Assembly: GCA_021200345.1 (NCBI GenBank)
Contig: JAJQGR010000164.1
Span: 1-6,471 of the forward strand
DNA from: Lachnospiraceae bacterium
GTDB lineage: Bacteria > Bacillota > Clostridia > Lachnospirales > Lachnospiraceae
Direction of reading: 5' to 3'
DNA length: 6,471 nucleotides
The notes beneath the pieces are model-generated. The model did not search any database. It worked only from the letters and a program-made list of their open reading frames with translations, and had not been told where the DNA came from. The stretch's first letter is position 1. Each line of letters begins with the position of its first letter. This document shows positions 1 through 6,160 of this stretch, one piece after another. Both the position numbers and the translations under genes were made by a program.

Positions 1-72
1 GGGGAGTATGCGTAACAGGTGGTATTGAGAGGTTTATGGCTTCTTCCTTTTACGGAAGAGGCTTATTTTTTT
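1..72 (+). promoter_or_regulatory. T-box riboswitch (3' portion: antiterminator/terminator switch) of ileS
   Basis: This is the distal end of a tRNA-sensing leader; the specifier stem lies upstream of the window, so only the decision module is visible. Positions 20-26 read TGGTATT. They form a seven-base bulge between two possible helices: 17-19 (AGG) with 46-48 (CCT), and 27-32 (GAGAGG) with 40-45, including G-U pairs. This is the classic antiterminator shape, in which the UGGN of the bulge pairs with the NCCA end of uncharged tRNA. The variable base here is T, which would match an A discriminator base as expected for tRNA-Ile. The bulge is normally TGGNACC; here the last two bases are TT. 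The antiterminator overlaps the 5' arm of the terminator at 39-62, so the two are mutually exclusive. Expected behaviour is readthrough into ileS when tRNA-Ile is uncharged. Family assignment is strong from position and structure; isoleucine specificity is inferred from the downstream gene and the discriminator match. Confidence 0.8.
39..72 (+). terminator. Rho-independent terminator of the T-box leader
   Basis: A nine-pair stem joins 39-47 (GCTTCTTCC) to 54-62 (GGAAGAGGC), with one T-G wobble and a six-base loop TTTTAC at 48-53. It is followed by a T-rich run at 63-72. This is the attenuator that stops transcription before ileS when tRNA-Ile is charged. Its 5' arm is also the 3' arm of the antiterminator. 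Confidence 0.88.
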
Positions 73-158
73 ATAAATTAAGAAATTATAAAATTGCTTG
101 GGCGTGTGTCACCCGGCGCATAAGGAAAAGGAATATTCTGACCTGAAGGAGGAACAAG

Positions 159-3100
159 ATGTACAACAAAGTATCTCCGGACCTGAATTTTGTGGAGAGA
201 GAAAAGAAAACCGAGAAATTCTGGTCTGACAACGACATTTTCCGCAAATCCATGGAAAACAGGAAGGGCTGCCCGACCTACACCTTTTATGACGGCCCGC
301 CGACCGCCAACGGCAAGCCTCACATCGGCCATGTCCTGACCCGCGTGATCAAGGACATGATTCCGCGTTACCGCACCATGAAGGGCTATATGGTGCCCCG
401 CAAGGCCGGCTGGGATACCCACGGCCTGCCGGTGGAGATCGAGGTGGAGAAGCAGCTGGGCCTGGACGGCAAGGATCAGATTGAGGAGTACGGTCTGGAG
501 CCTTTCATCGACAAGTGCAAGGAGAGTGTCTGGAAATATAAGGGCATGTGGGAGGACTTTTCCAAAACCGTGGGCTTCTGGGCCGACATGGACAACCCCT
601 ACGTGACCTATCATGATGATTATATTGAGTCCGAGTGGTGGGCATTGAAAGAAATCTGGAACAAAGGCCTGTTATACAAGGGCTTTAAGATTGTGCCCTA
701 TTGTCCCCGCTGCGGTACCCCTCTGTCCGCCCAGGAGGTGGCCCAGGGCTATAAGACGGTCAAGGAGCGCTCCGCTGTGGTCCGCTTCAAGGTCGTAGGA
801 GAGGACGCGTATTTCCTGGCATGGACCACCACACCCTGGACGCTGCCTTCCAATCTGGCGCTCTGCGTCAACCCCGATGAGACCTACTGCAAGGTGAAAG
901 CGGCGGACGGCTACACTTATTATATGGCCCAGGCGCTGCTGGATACCGTGCTTGGCAAGCTTGGCAGTGAAGAGACGCCGGCCTATGAGGTGCTGGAAAC
1001 CTATGTGGGAAAAGATCTGGAATACAAAGAGTACGAGCCTTTGTTTGCGTGTGCCGGAGAGGCTGCCGCAAAGCAGCATAAGAAAGCTTTCTTTGTTACC
1101 TGTGATTCTTACGTCACCATGTCCGATGGTACCGGCATTGTGCATATCGCTCCGGCTTTCGGTGAGGACGACAGCCGCGTGGGGAAAGACTATGACCTGC
1201 CGTTTGTGCAGTTTGTGGACAGCAAGGGCAACATGAGCGAGGAGACCCCATACGCCGGTCTTTTTGTGAAAAAAGCAGATCCGGAGGTCTTAAAGGATCT
1301 GGACGCCAGGGGTCAGCTTTTTGATGCGCCCAAATTCGAGCATGACTATCCCCACTGCTGGCGCTGCGATACCCCGTTAATTTATTACGCTCGTGAGTCC
1401 TGGTATATTAAGGAAACCGCGGTGCGCGACGATCTGGTGCGAAATAATAACACTGTCAACTGGATTCCCGAATCCATCGGCAAGGGCCGTTTCGGCAACT
1501 GGCTGGAGAATATCCAGGACTGGGCCATCTCCCGCAACCGCTATTGGGGAACTCCTTTAAATATCTGGGAATGCGCCTGCGGCTATCAGGAGTGTATCGG
1601 CAGCCGCGCCGAGCTGGCGGAGAAGGCGGGTAATCCGGATGCCGCCAAGGTGGAGCTGCACAGACCATATATCGATGAGGTGACCTATACCTGTCCGAAG
1701 TGCGGCGGCACCATGCACCGTGTGCCGGAGGTCATCGACTGCTGGTTTGACTCCGGCGCCATGCCTTTTGCCCAGCATCACTATCCCTTTGAGAACCAGG
1801 ACCTGTTCAAAGAGCAGTTCCCCGCCCAGTTTATTTCCGAGGCGGTGGATCAGACCAGAGGCTGGTTCCATGCGCTGATGGCGGAGAGCACCTTATTATT
1901 TAACTGCAGCCCCTATGAAAACGTCATTGTGCTGGGCCATGTGCAGGATGAGAATGGCCAGAAGATGAGCAAGAGCAAGGGCAATGCGGTGGACCCCTTT
2001 GACGCGCTGGATAAACACGGAGCGGATGCCATCCGCTGGTATTTTTACTCCAATTCCGCTCCCTGGCTGCCCAACCGTTTCCATGACAAGGCCGTCACCG
2101 AGGGACGCAGCAAGTTTATGGGCACCCTGTGGAACACCTACGCGTTCTTTGTGCTGTACGCCAATATTGATGACTTTGACGCAACGAAATATACCCTGGA
2201 ATATGACAAGCTGACCGTCATGGACCGCTGGCTTTTGTCCAGATTAAATTCCATGATCAAAGAGGTGGATCACGATCTGGAAAATTACCGCATCCCTGAG
2301 GCGGCCAGAGCTCTGGAGGCCTTTGTGGACGACATGAGCAACTGGTATGTGCGCCGCAGCAGAGAGCGCTTCTGGGCCAAGGGCATGGAGCAGGATAAGA
2401 TCAACGCCTACATGACCCTGTACACGGCGCTGGTTTCCTTCTGCAAGTGCGCCGCCCCCATGATTCCTTTCATGACTGAGGAAATTTACCGCAATCTGGT
2501 CTGCTCCATCGATCAGACCGCGCCGGAGAGCATTCACCTGTGCGACTATCCGGTGGCAGATGAGAGCCTGATCGATGAAAAGCTGGAGTCCGATATGGAG
2601 GAGCTGTTAAAGATCGTGGTCATGGGCCGTGCCGCCAGAAATGCTTCCGGCCTGAAAAACCGCCAGCCCATCGGCGAGATGGTGGTCAAGGCGCCGTCCG
2701 TCCTGGATCAGCTTTACACCGATATTATCGCAGACGAGCTGAATATCAAGGAAGTGAAGTTTGTGGACGATGTGTCTGCTTTCACCACCTATACCTTCAA
2801 GCCCCAGCTGCGCACCGTAGGTCCGAAGTACGGCAAACAGCTGGGCGGGATCCAGAAATATCTTGCGGCTCTTGACGGCAACGCCGCCTACGCACAGTTA
2901 AAGAGCGAGGGCGCACTGAAATTTACAGTAAATGATGTAGAAATTGTGCTGACAGAGGACGATCTGCTGATTGACACGAAGCAGCAGGAGGGCTACGCCA
3001 TCGAAGCGGACAATACCGTCACCGTAGCGTTAAGCACCAGCCTGACGGAGGAGCTGATCGAGGAAGGCAACGTCAACGAGATCATCAGCAAGATCCAGAC

Positions 3101-3311
3101 CATGCGCAAGGACGCCGGTTTCGAAGTCATGGACCACATCCGCGTCTCCTTAAATGGCAACGCCGTGCTGTCCGCCGTCATTGAGAAAAATAAGGACGCC
3201 GTGGCGGGCAAGGTGCTGGCGGAGGAAATCACCGTGGACACTGACTTCGCGACCTCGAAGGAGTGGAATATCAACGGGCAGAAGGTCACGATTTCTCTGG
3301 AGAAGTGTTAA
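159..3311 (+). CDS. ileS: Isoleucyl-tRNA synthetase, long (eukaryote-like, IleS2) type
   Basis: Cytoplasmic class I aminoacyl-tRNA synthetase (EC 6.1.1.5) that attaches isoleucine to tRNA-Ile using ATP. The 1050 residues include the HIGH signature at 55-58 and the KMSKS loop at 602-606, both intact. The CP1 editing domain lies between them, with TTTPWTLPSNLAL near 223-235 and GTGIVHIAPAFGEDD at 324-338. Cysteine pairs at 182/185, 400/403, 472/474 and 512/515 resemble zinc-knuckle sites. An anticodon-binding helical domain follows KMSKS, then a long C-terminal extension. The length and the absence of a C-terminal zinc finger fit the type-2 family found in many Clostridia and in eukaryotes, rather than the roughly 930-residue E. 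coli type. The start is fixed by AAGGAGG at 146-152, six bases before the ATG. Codon use is GC-rich, unlike the two genes downstream. Expression is controlled by the T-box leader. No clear terminator follows the stop. Confidence 0.97.
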   Translation: MYNKVSPDLNFVEREKKTEKFWSDNDIFRKSMENRKGCPTYTFYDGPPTANGKPHIGHVLTRVIKDMIPRYRTMKGYMVPRKAGWDTHGLPVEIEVEKQLGLDGKDQIEEYGLEPFIDKCKESVWKYKGMWEDFSKTVGFWADMDNPYVTYHDDYIESEWWALKEIWNKGLLYKGFKIVPYCPRCGTPLSAQEVAQGYKTVKERSAVVRFKVVGEDAYFLAWTTTPWTLPSNLALCVNPDETYCKVKAADGYTYYMAQALLDTVLGKLGSEETPAYEVLETYVGKDLEYKEYEPLFACAGEAAAKQHKKAFFVTCDSYVTMSDGTGIVHIAPAFGEDDSRVGKDYDLPFVQFVDSKGNMSEETPYAGLFVKKADPEVLKDLDARGQLFDAPKFEHDYPHCWRCDTPLIYYARESWYIKETAVRDDLVRNNNTVNWIPESIGKGRFGNWLENIQDWAISRNRYWGTPLNIWECACGYQECIGSRAELAEKAGNPDAAKVELHRPYIDEVTYTCPKCGGTMHRVPEVIDCWFDSGAMPFAQHHYPFENQDLFKEQFPAQFISEAVDQTRGWFHALMAESTLLFNCSPYENVIVLGHVQDENGQKMSKSKGNAVDPFDALDKHGADAIRWYFYSNSAPWLPNRFHDKAVTEGRSKFMGTLWNTYAFFVLYANIDDFDATKYTLEYDKLTVMDRWLLSRLNSMIKEVDHDLENYRIPEAARALEAFVDDMSNWYVRRSRERFWAKGMEQDKINAYMTLYTALVSFCKCAAPMIPFMTEEIYRNLVCSIDQTAPESIHLCDYPVADESLIDEKLESDMEELLKIVVMGRAARNASGLKNRQPIGEMVVKAPSVLDQLYTDIIADELNIKEVKFVDDVSAFTTYTFKPQLRTVGPKYGKQLGGIQKYLAALDGNAAYAQLKSEGALKFTVNDVEIVLTEDDLLIDTKQQEGYAIEADNTVTVALSTSLTEELIEEGNVNEIISKIQTMRKDAGFEVMDHIRVSLNGNAVLSAVIEKNKDAVAGKVLAEEITVDTDFATSKEWNINGQKVTISLEKC

Positions 3312-3434
3312 GAATTGAGCTTAAGAAAATAAGGAAGCAGTCCGTTTCGGTCGGAGGAAAATTAATATACTTTCAAACCTCCTGCTCTCAGTTCAAAAGA
3401 CTACAAATAACAGTTTGTCAGGGAGAAAAAAGAT

Positions 3435-4190
3435 ATGTATGATACGGGTTATATTGATTTGCTCAATGATCCAGAGATAATTTCTTATGAAAGCCCTGCC
3501 TGTAAGAGATACCAGAGAACCTTAGTATTTCTGTACATTCTCGCACTTTTAGAAGTGATTTTTGTTATTGTAATTCCACCACTGGGAGTTATTGCATTGA
3601 TTATCACAATTATTCTGATTGTGCGGCAGACAAAGAAGCTGAATAAGTATTTGCATTCGGTTCAGGAAGAAATAAGGTCTTCGGGTAAAAAACCTGAATG
3701 GTGGAACGACCGTTGTAAAAAGTATAGAAAACTTTCAAAGCTTCCTCTTGAAAAACGCATGAAAAGGATTCCCGGAAGCGGAACCTCATATCAGACTGCG
3801 GAACCAAATAAAACCTCGTCGGGCGGCGCAACAACAGCGCAAAAAGCAGTTGTTAACACGGCAGCTGCATATGGGCTTGGTAAAGCTGCAACTTCTGCTG
3901 TAAAAAACACTTCGCCTGAGAAGAGAGCCAGTAAAAATCTGCATTCCAATGATGCTATGGCCGCTCGTGAGAAAGCTCGCTCTGGACAAAACCTGCGCGG
4001 AAATCAATCAAAGGAACGAATAACTGTAAAAGGCAAAACTTATTATATAACAACGATGCCGAATGGAAATCAGACTCTTACGGATGCCAGTAACAGATGT
4101 ATTGGCAAGTATGATAAGACCCGAAATGTTACAACGAATGGGAGCGCGAAGAAAATCGGAAATGGTAATCTCTTAAAAACGCTTATGTGA
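3435..4190 (+). CDS. Unrecognised two-helix membrane protein with basic C-terminal tail
   Basis: I do not recognise the family. The 251-residue product has a short polar N-terminus and then two adjacent hydrophobic helices (about 29-46 and 49-64) separated by a PP turn. Basic residues flank both sides (KRYQR before, RQTKK after), so both ends should face the cytoplasm. Residues 65-112 are basic and probably helical (PEWW at 88-91). Residues 115-195 are low-complexity, rich in Ala, Ser, Thr, Lys and Asn. A compact C-terminal segment (196-251) looks beta-rich, contains TYYITTMPNGNQTLT and a GKYDKT turn, and ends in KIGNGNLLKTLM. AGGGAG at 3420-3425 sits nine bases before the ATG. The gene lies 123 bases after ileS and 10 bases before the UDG-like gene, so it is probably co-transcribed with the latter. 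A weak possible -10 (TATACT, 3366-3371) lacks a good -35. Base composition is visibly AT-richer than ileS, suggesting acquisition. That it is a real gene is likely; its function is unknown. Confidence 0.8.
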   Translation: MYDTGYIDLLNDPEIISYESPACKRYQRTLVFLYILALLEVIFVIVIPPLGVIALIITIILIVRQTKKLNKYLHSVQEEIRSSGKKPEWWNDRCKKYRKLSKLPLEKRMKRIPGSGTSYQTAEPNKTSSGGATTAQKAVVNTAAAYGLGKAATSAVKNTSPEKRASKNLHSNDAMAAREKARSGQNLRGNQSKERITVKGKTYYITTMPNGNQTLTDASNRCIGKYDKTRNVTTNGSAKKIGNGNLLKTLM

Positions 4191-4193
4191 GGT
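4189..4193 (+). promoter_or_regulatory. Ribosome binding site overlapping the upstream stop codon
   Basis: GAGGT overlaps the TGA stop (4188-4190) of the membrane-protein gene and lies seven bases before the ATG at 4201. This favours 4201 over the adjacent in-frame ATG at 4204. It suggests translational coupling of the two genes. Confidence 0.6.
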
Positions 4194-4200
4194 AACGTGT

Positions 4201-4980
4201 ATGATGGAGTTGAGCAGTCAAGAACAGCAGCTTATCAGTTTGTATAAGGGTCTTAAATTTGCTTCAAATCCCACATGCGCAGAATGCAAGAAGAAAACGC
4301 CGAGTTTAAGGAGACCAGTTGGCGCGTGGGTTGTTGGAAAAAGGTTTCTACAGAACAACCCAAGGGTATTATTTGTAGGAAAGGTATCACGCGGCGAGGA
4401 TGGAGTATTATGCGACGACTTTTTCTATCCGTTTGATTATGCGAGAAAAAATTTGTGGGATTGGACTGGGGCGCATTTTTGGAACTATACGCGCGATATT
4501 GTCGGTAAAGTGTTTAAAGACGATAGCATTGAGAATATCGCCATTACTAACATGGTTAAGTGTAATGACTCTGATGGAAACGACAACACTTGTGAATTCA
4601 CAAAGGGTCAGTGCATAGCAAATCTGGGAGTCATTCGTGAAGAGATTAGATGTATCAAACCAACTCACGTCGTATTTTACACTGCCAGAGACTATGATGA
4701 GTATATAAGGAATAAGGTGTTTGATAAAGGTAGTTTCCATATAAAACGAGATACAAAGGTTCGTAATGGGAATCAAAGGATGCCTTGGATGGAAGCAGAG
4801 GCGACAGTAATGGGGCAGCCGGTAAATATTTTGCGTACATGGCATCCTGAAAGAAAGGATAAAGATGATTTTACCTTGGCAGTAAGTAATTGGCTTAAGG
4901 GAATACCAATTGACGATATGTCTGCCATAGCGGAGGACGGAGCCGAGCGGATGTTTACCGGTACGTCATTGGCAGAATAG
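4201..4980 (+). CDS. Diverged Fe-S uracil-DNA glycosylase superfamily protein
   Basis: The 259-residue product follows the layout of family-4 (iron-sulfur) uracil-DNA glycosylases. C26 and C29 form a CxxC near the N-terminus. RVLFVG at 55-60 fits the first core strand and active-site loop. NIAITNMVKC ends at C121, matching the family's ITNVVKC segment. C138 is followed by a helix and then IKPTHVVFYT (152-161), matching the CxxYL...IxPxxIVxLG segment. RTWHPER (212-218) matches the TYHP motif. The four cysteines (26, 29, 121, 138) have the order and approximate spacing of the 4Fe-4S ligands in that family. The difference is the active-site loop: where family 4 usually has Gly-Glu-(Ala/Gly)-Pro-Gly, this protein has G-K-V-S-R at 60-64, then GED. 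Uracil excision is therefore uncertain; it may act on another base, bind DNA, or be inactive. It lies 10 bases after the membrane-protein gene and before a strong terminator. Its base composition is AT-rich compared with ileS. Superfamily assignment is fairly confident; substrate and role are not. Confidence 0.75.
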   Translation: MMELSSQEQQLISLYKGLKFASNPTCAECKKKTPSLRRPVGAWVVGKRFLQNNPRVLFVGKVSRGEDGVLCDDFFYPFDYARKNLWDWTGAHFWNYTRDIVGKVFKDDSIENIAITNMVKCNDSDGNDNTCEFTKGQCIANLGVIREEIRCIKPTHVVFYTARDYDEYIRNKVFDKGSFHIKRDTKVRNGNQRMPWMEAEATVMGQPVNILRTWHPERKDKDDFTLAVSNWLKGIPIDDMSAIAEDGAERMFTGTSLAE

Positions 4981-4994
4981 TACCAATTAATGCT

Positions 4995-5035
4995 AATCCC
5001 GGGCAGGCGAAATTTAGCCTGCCTGGGGTTTTGTT
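4995..5035 (+). terminator. Strong rho-independent terminator after the UDG-like gene
   Basis: A stem of about 12 pairs joins 4997-5008 (TCCCGGGCAGGC) to 5017-5028 (GCCTGCCTGGGG), with two wobbles. Further A-T pairs extend it outward at 4995-4996 with 5029-5030. The loop is 5009-5016, and a T-rich run follows at 5029-5035. It closes the plus-strand unit. On the minus strand the same hairpin would lie downstream of the Rpn gene but lacks a good T-run, so it should terminate that side only weakly. Confidence 0.9.
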
Positions 5036-5098
5036 CATCTGTACACGGTTTTTCTCACATTTCCTGTTCGCAAAGAAAAATTTTCAACAGATTTTCAT

Positions 5099-6007
5099 TT
5101 ACGGAAGAGGTTCTTCGCTCAATTCCTCCAGTATCCTGTCAACGTCATAGTCCGGCGCGTATTTCTGAGCCACATTGACAATAGTGCGGATTTGGGAAAT
5201 ATCACACTCCAGAGCATCCGCAATCTCTTCGACCGACTTGCCTTTTATAAGCTTGCGGCAACACAGGTCAATTACCTTTCGCAACTCGCCCCTGGGGATT
5301 CCTTCCTCAATTCCTTCCTCGCGTCCTTCTTCGTGTCCCTCTTTCCGTTCCTCTGCCATCATCAATTCCATTAACATATACTTGCCTCTCCACTCCCGGT
5401 TCCGTTTGATGGTCGAAATCTGCGTGTCTAACGAGCGGACGAAAGAATCTTTGCTTCTCTCCCTCGTTGACGGATCTCCGACATACTCCAGAAAACTGAC
5501 CAGTTCCGGCGGAACCGCATCTTTATTCTTCCCTTTTGTACTTAAAAATATCGTGTATATACCATCATTCAGCGCAGTCCCTGTTTCGCGGCAGGTCATC
5601 TCAAGGCTGTAGCGGTACAGACCTGCGCCTACCGGATCAAAATCACAGATAAAAATCACATAAGTATCCGGCAATTCATCATAATCATGGCCGGCGAGCA
5701 GCGTGTCGCTGTCCAACTGGCTGTGGTAATATCTGCTGCGCCTGGCAATCTCTTTCTCTATTTGCGCCTGCATTTCCACATTGAAGCGCCGTCTGGTTCC
5801 ATTTTCAACTGCTGTTACATCCAGGCGGATGCCGTGGTAGTCGGGATGGTAAATAATGGTTTCCTCTCTATGTAACGTGACGGTCTCTATTTCCATATCC
5901 AGTGTCAGGGTCAGAAGCCGTCGGCACTGCTCCGGGTCTGACATCACTGCGTAGAACATGAACGAGTCCTTTATCGTGAGTGACATAAAATCTTTCTTTC
6001 TTTTCAT
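5099..6007 (-). CDS. Rpn-family PD-(D/E)XK nuclease / putative transposase
   Basis: The 302-residue product matches the Rpn / PDDEXK_2 family, whose characterised E. coli members are DNA endonucleases that raise recA-independent recombination. Visible core features are SFMFYAVMSDPEQC near 15-28, RLDVTA with D63, NVEMQ with E78 and Q80 (the D...ExQ form of the PD-(D/E)XK site), and YYHSQLDSDTL at 93-103. A core strand TYVIFICDFDP follows at 115-125. The catalytic residues look intact. Residues 222-237 are four tandem EEGx-type units. A C-terminal helical part includes SVEEIADALECDISQIR (258-274), resembling a helix-turn-helix. The start at 6007 is supported by AAGGTG (complement of 6012-6017) just upstream; an internal Met at residue 8 has a weaker site. 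The gene has its own promoter, is convergent with the UDG-like gene, and sits beside a broken ATPase gene, a typical mobile or accessory setting. Actual transposition by this family is not established. Confidence 0.88.
   Translation of the reverse strand: MKRKKDFMSLTIKDSFMFYAVMSDPEQCRRLLTLTLDMEIETVTLHREETIIYHPDYHGIRLDVTAVENGTRRRFNVEMQAQIEKEIARRSRYYHSQLDSDTLLAGHDYDELPDTYVIFICDFDPVGAGLYRYSLEMTCRETGTALNDGIYTIFLSTKGKNKDAVPPELVSFLEYVGDPSTRERSKDSFVRSLDTQISTIKRNREWRGKYMLMELMMAEERKEGHEEGREEGIEEGIPRGELRKVIDLCCRKLIKGKSVEEIADALECDISQIRTIVNVAQKYAPDYDVDRILEELSEEPLP
5297..5344 (-). repeat. Four tandem 12-base units encoding EEGx in the Rpn gene
   Basis: Four consecutive 12-base units encode KEGH, EEGR, EEGI and EEGI (residues 222-237). 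The two EEGI-coding units are nearly identical in DNA. Repeats of this kind are common in the linker of Rpn-like proteins and could expand or shrink in frame by slippage. Confidence 0.75.
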
Positions 6008-6039
6008 CTGTCACCTTTTCGTGAGAAACCCGTGAACTC

Positions 6040-6068
6040 ATTGTAGCACAATCCAAAAGAGGAGTAAA
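6040..6068 (-). promoter_or_regulatory. Sigma-A type promoter of the Rpn-family gene
   Basis: Reading the minus strand, TTTACT (6068-6063) is a four-of-six -35 box. A 17-base spacer follows, then TACAAT (6045-6040), a five-of-six -10 preceded by TGC, giving an extended -10. Transcription would start near 6033, leaving a short leader of about 25 bases with the ribosome binding site at 6012-6017. Confidence 0.7.
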
Positions 6069-6088
6069 GGAGGGGATTCAAATTACGC

Positions 6089-6160
6089 TAATGTCAGTCC
6101 TCTGGAATAGCTGTTTTAATTAAAAGCGGATCGTGAGGGCTTAAAGCGAGACTGATGTTA
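6089..6160. repeat. Imperfect inverted repeat with AT-rich palindromic core
   Basis: TAATGTCAGTC at 6089-6099 and GACTGATGTTA at 6150-6160 are inverted copies with two differences, both of which become G-U pairs in plus-strand RNA. All 11 positions can therefore pair. The roughly 50-base interior contains a perfect 12-base palindrome TTTTAATTAAAA (6114-6125). The right arm covers the stop codon of the truncated ATPase. Each arm ends in TA on its outer side, which could be a TA target duplication of a small non-autonomous element, but no element family is recognised. Confidence 0.45.

Noticed and set aside
100..115. Possible small hairpin GGGCGTGTGTCACCC between the leader terminator and ileS
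   Set aside because: Only about three consecutive pairs form; too weak to call a structure.
78..614. Minus-strand open frame of 178 codons over the ileS leader and 5' end
   Set aside because: It lies opposite intact ileS and its regulatory leader, has no recognisable domain and no good ribosome site. The other open frames inside ileS on either strand are rejected for the same reason.
4408..4845. Minus-strand open frame of 145 codons inside the UDG-like gene
   Set aside because: It is fully antisense to a gene with recognisable conserved motifs, and its own translation shows no family pattern.
49..5111. Shared 13-base word TTTACGGAAGAGG in the leader terminator (49-61) and at the Rpn 3' end (5098-5110)
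   Set aside because: A single 13-base match in a window of this size is compatible with chance, and the two contexts differ.
4990..5178. Plus-strand open frame of 62 codons after the UDG-like gene
   Set aside because: It starts within the terminator hairpin and runs antisense into the Rpn 3' end; no ribosome site or domain.
5175..5612. Plus-strand open frame of 145 codons inside the Rpn gene
   Set aside because: It is the antisense of a conserved nuclease; its Ser/Pro-rich stretches mirror the EEGx repeats.
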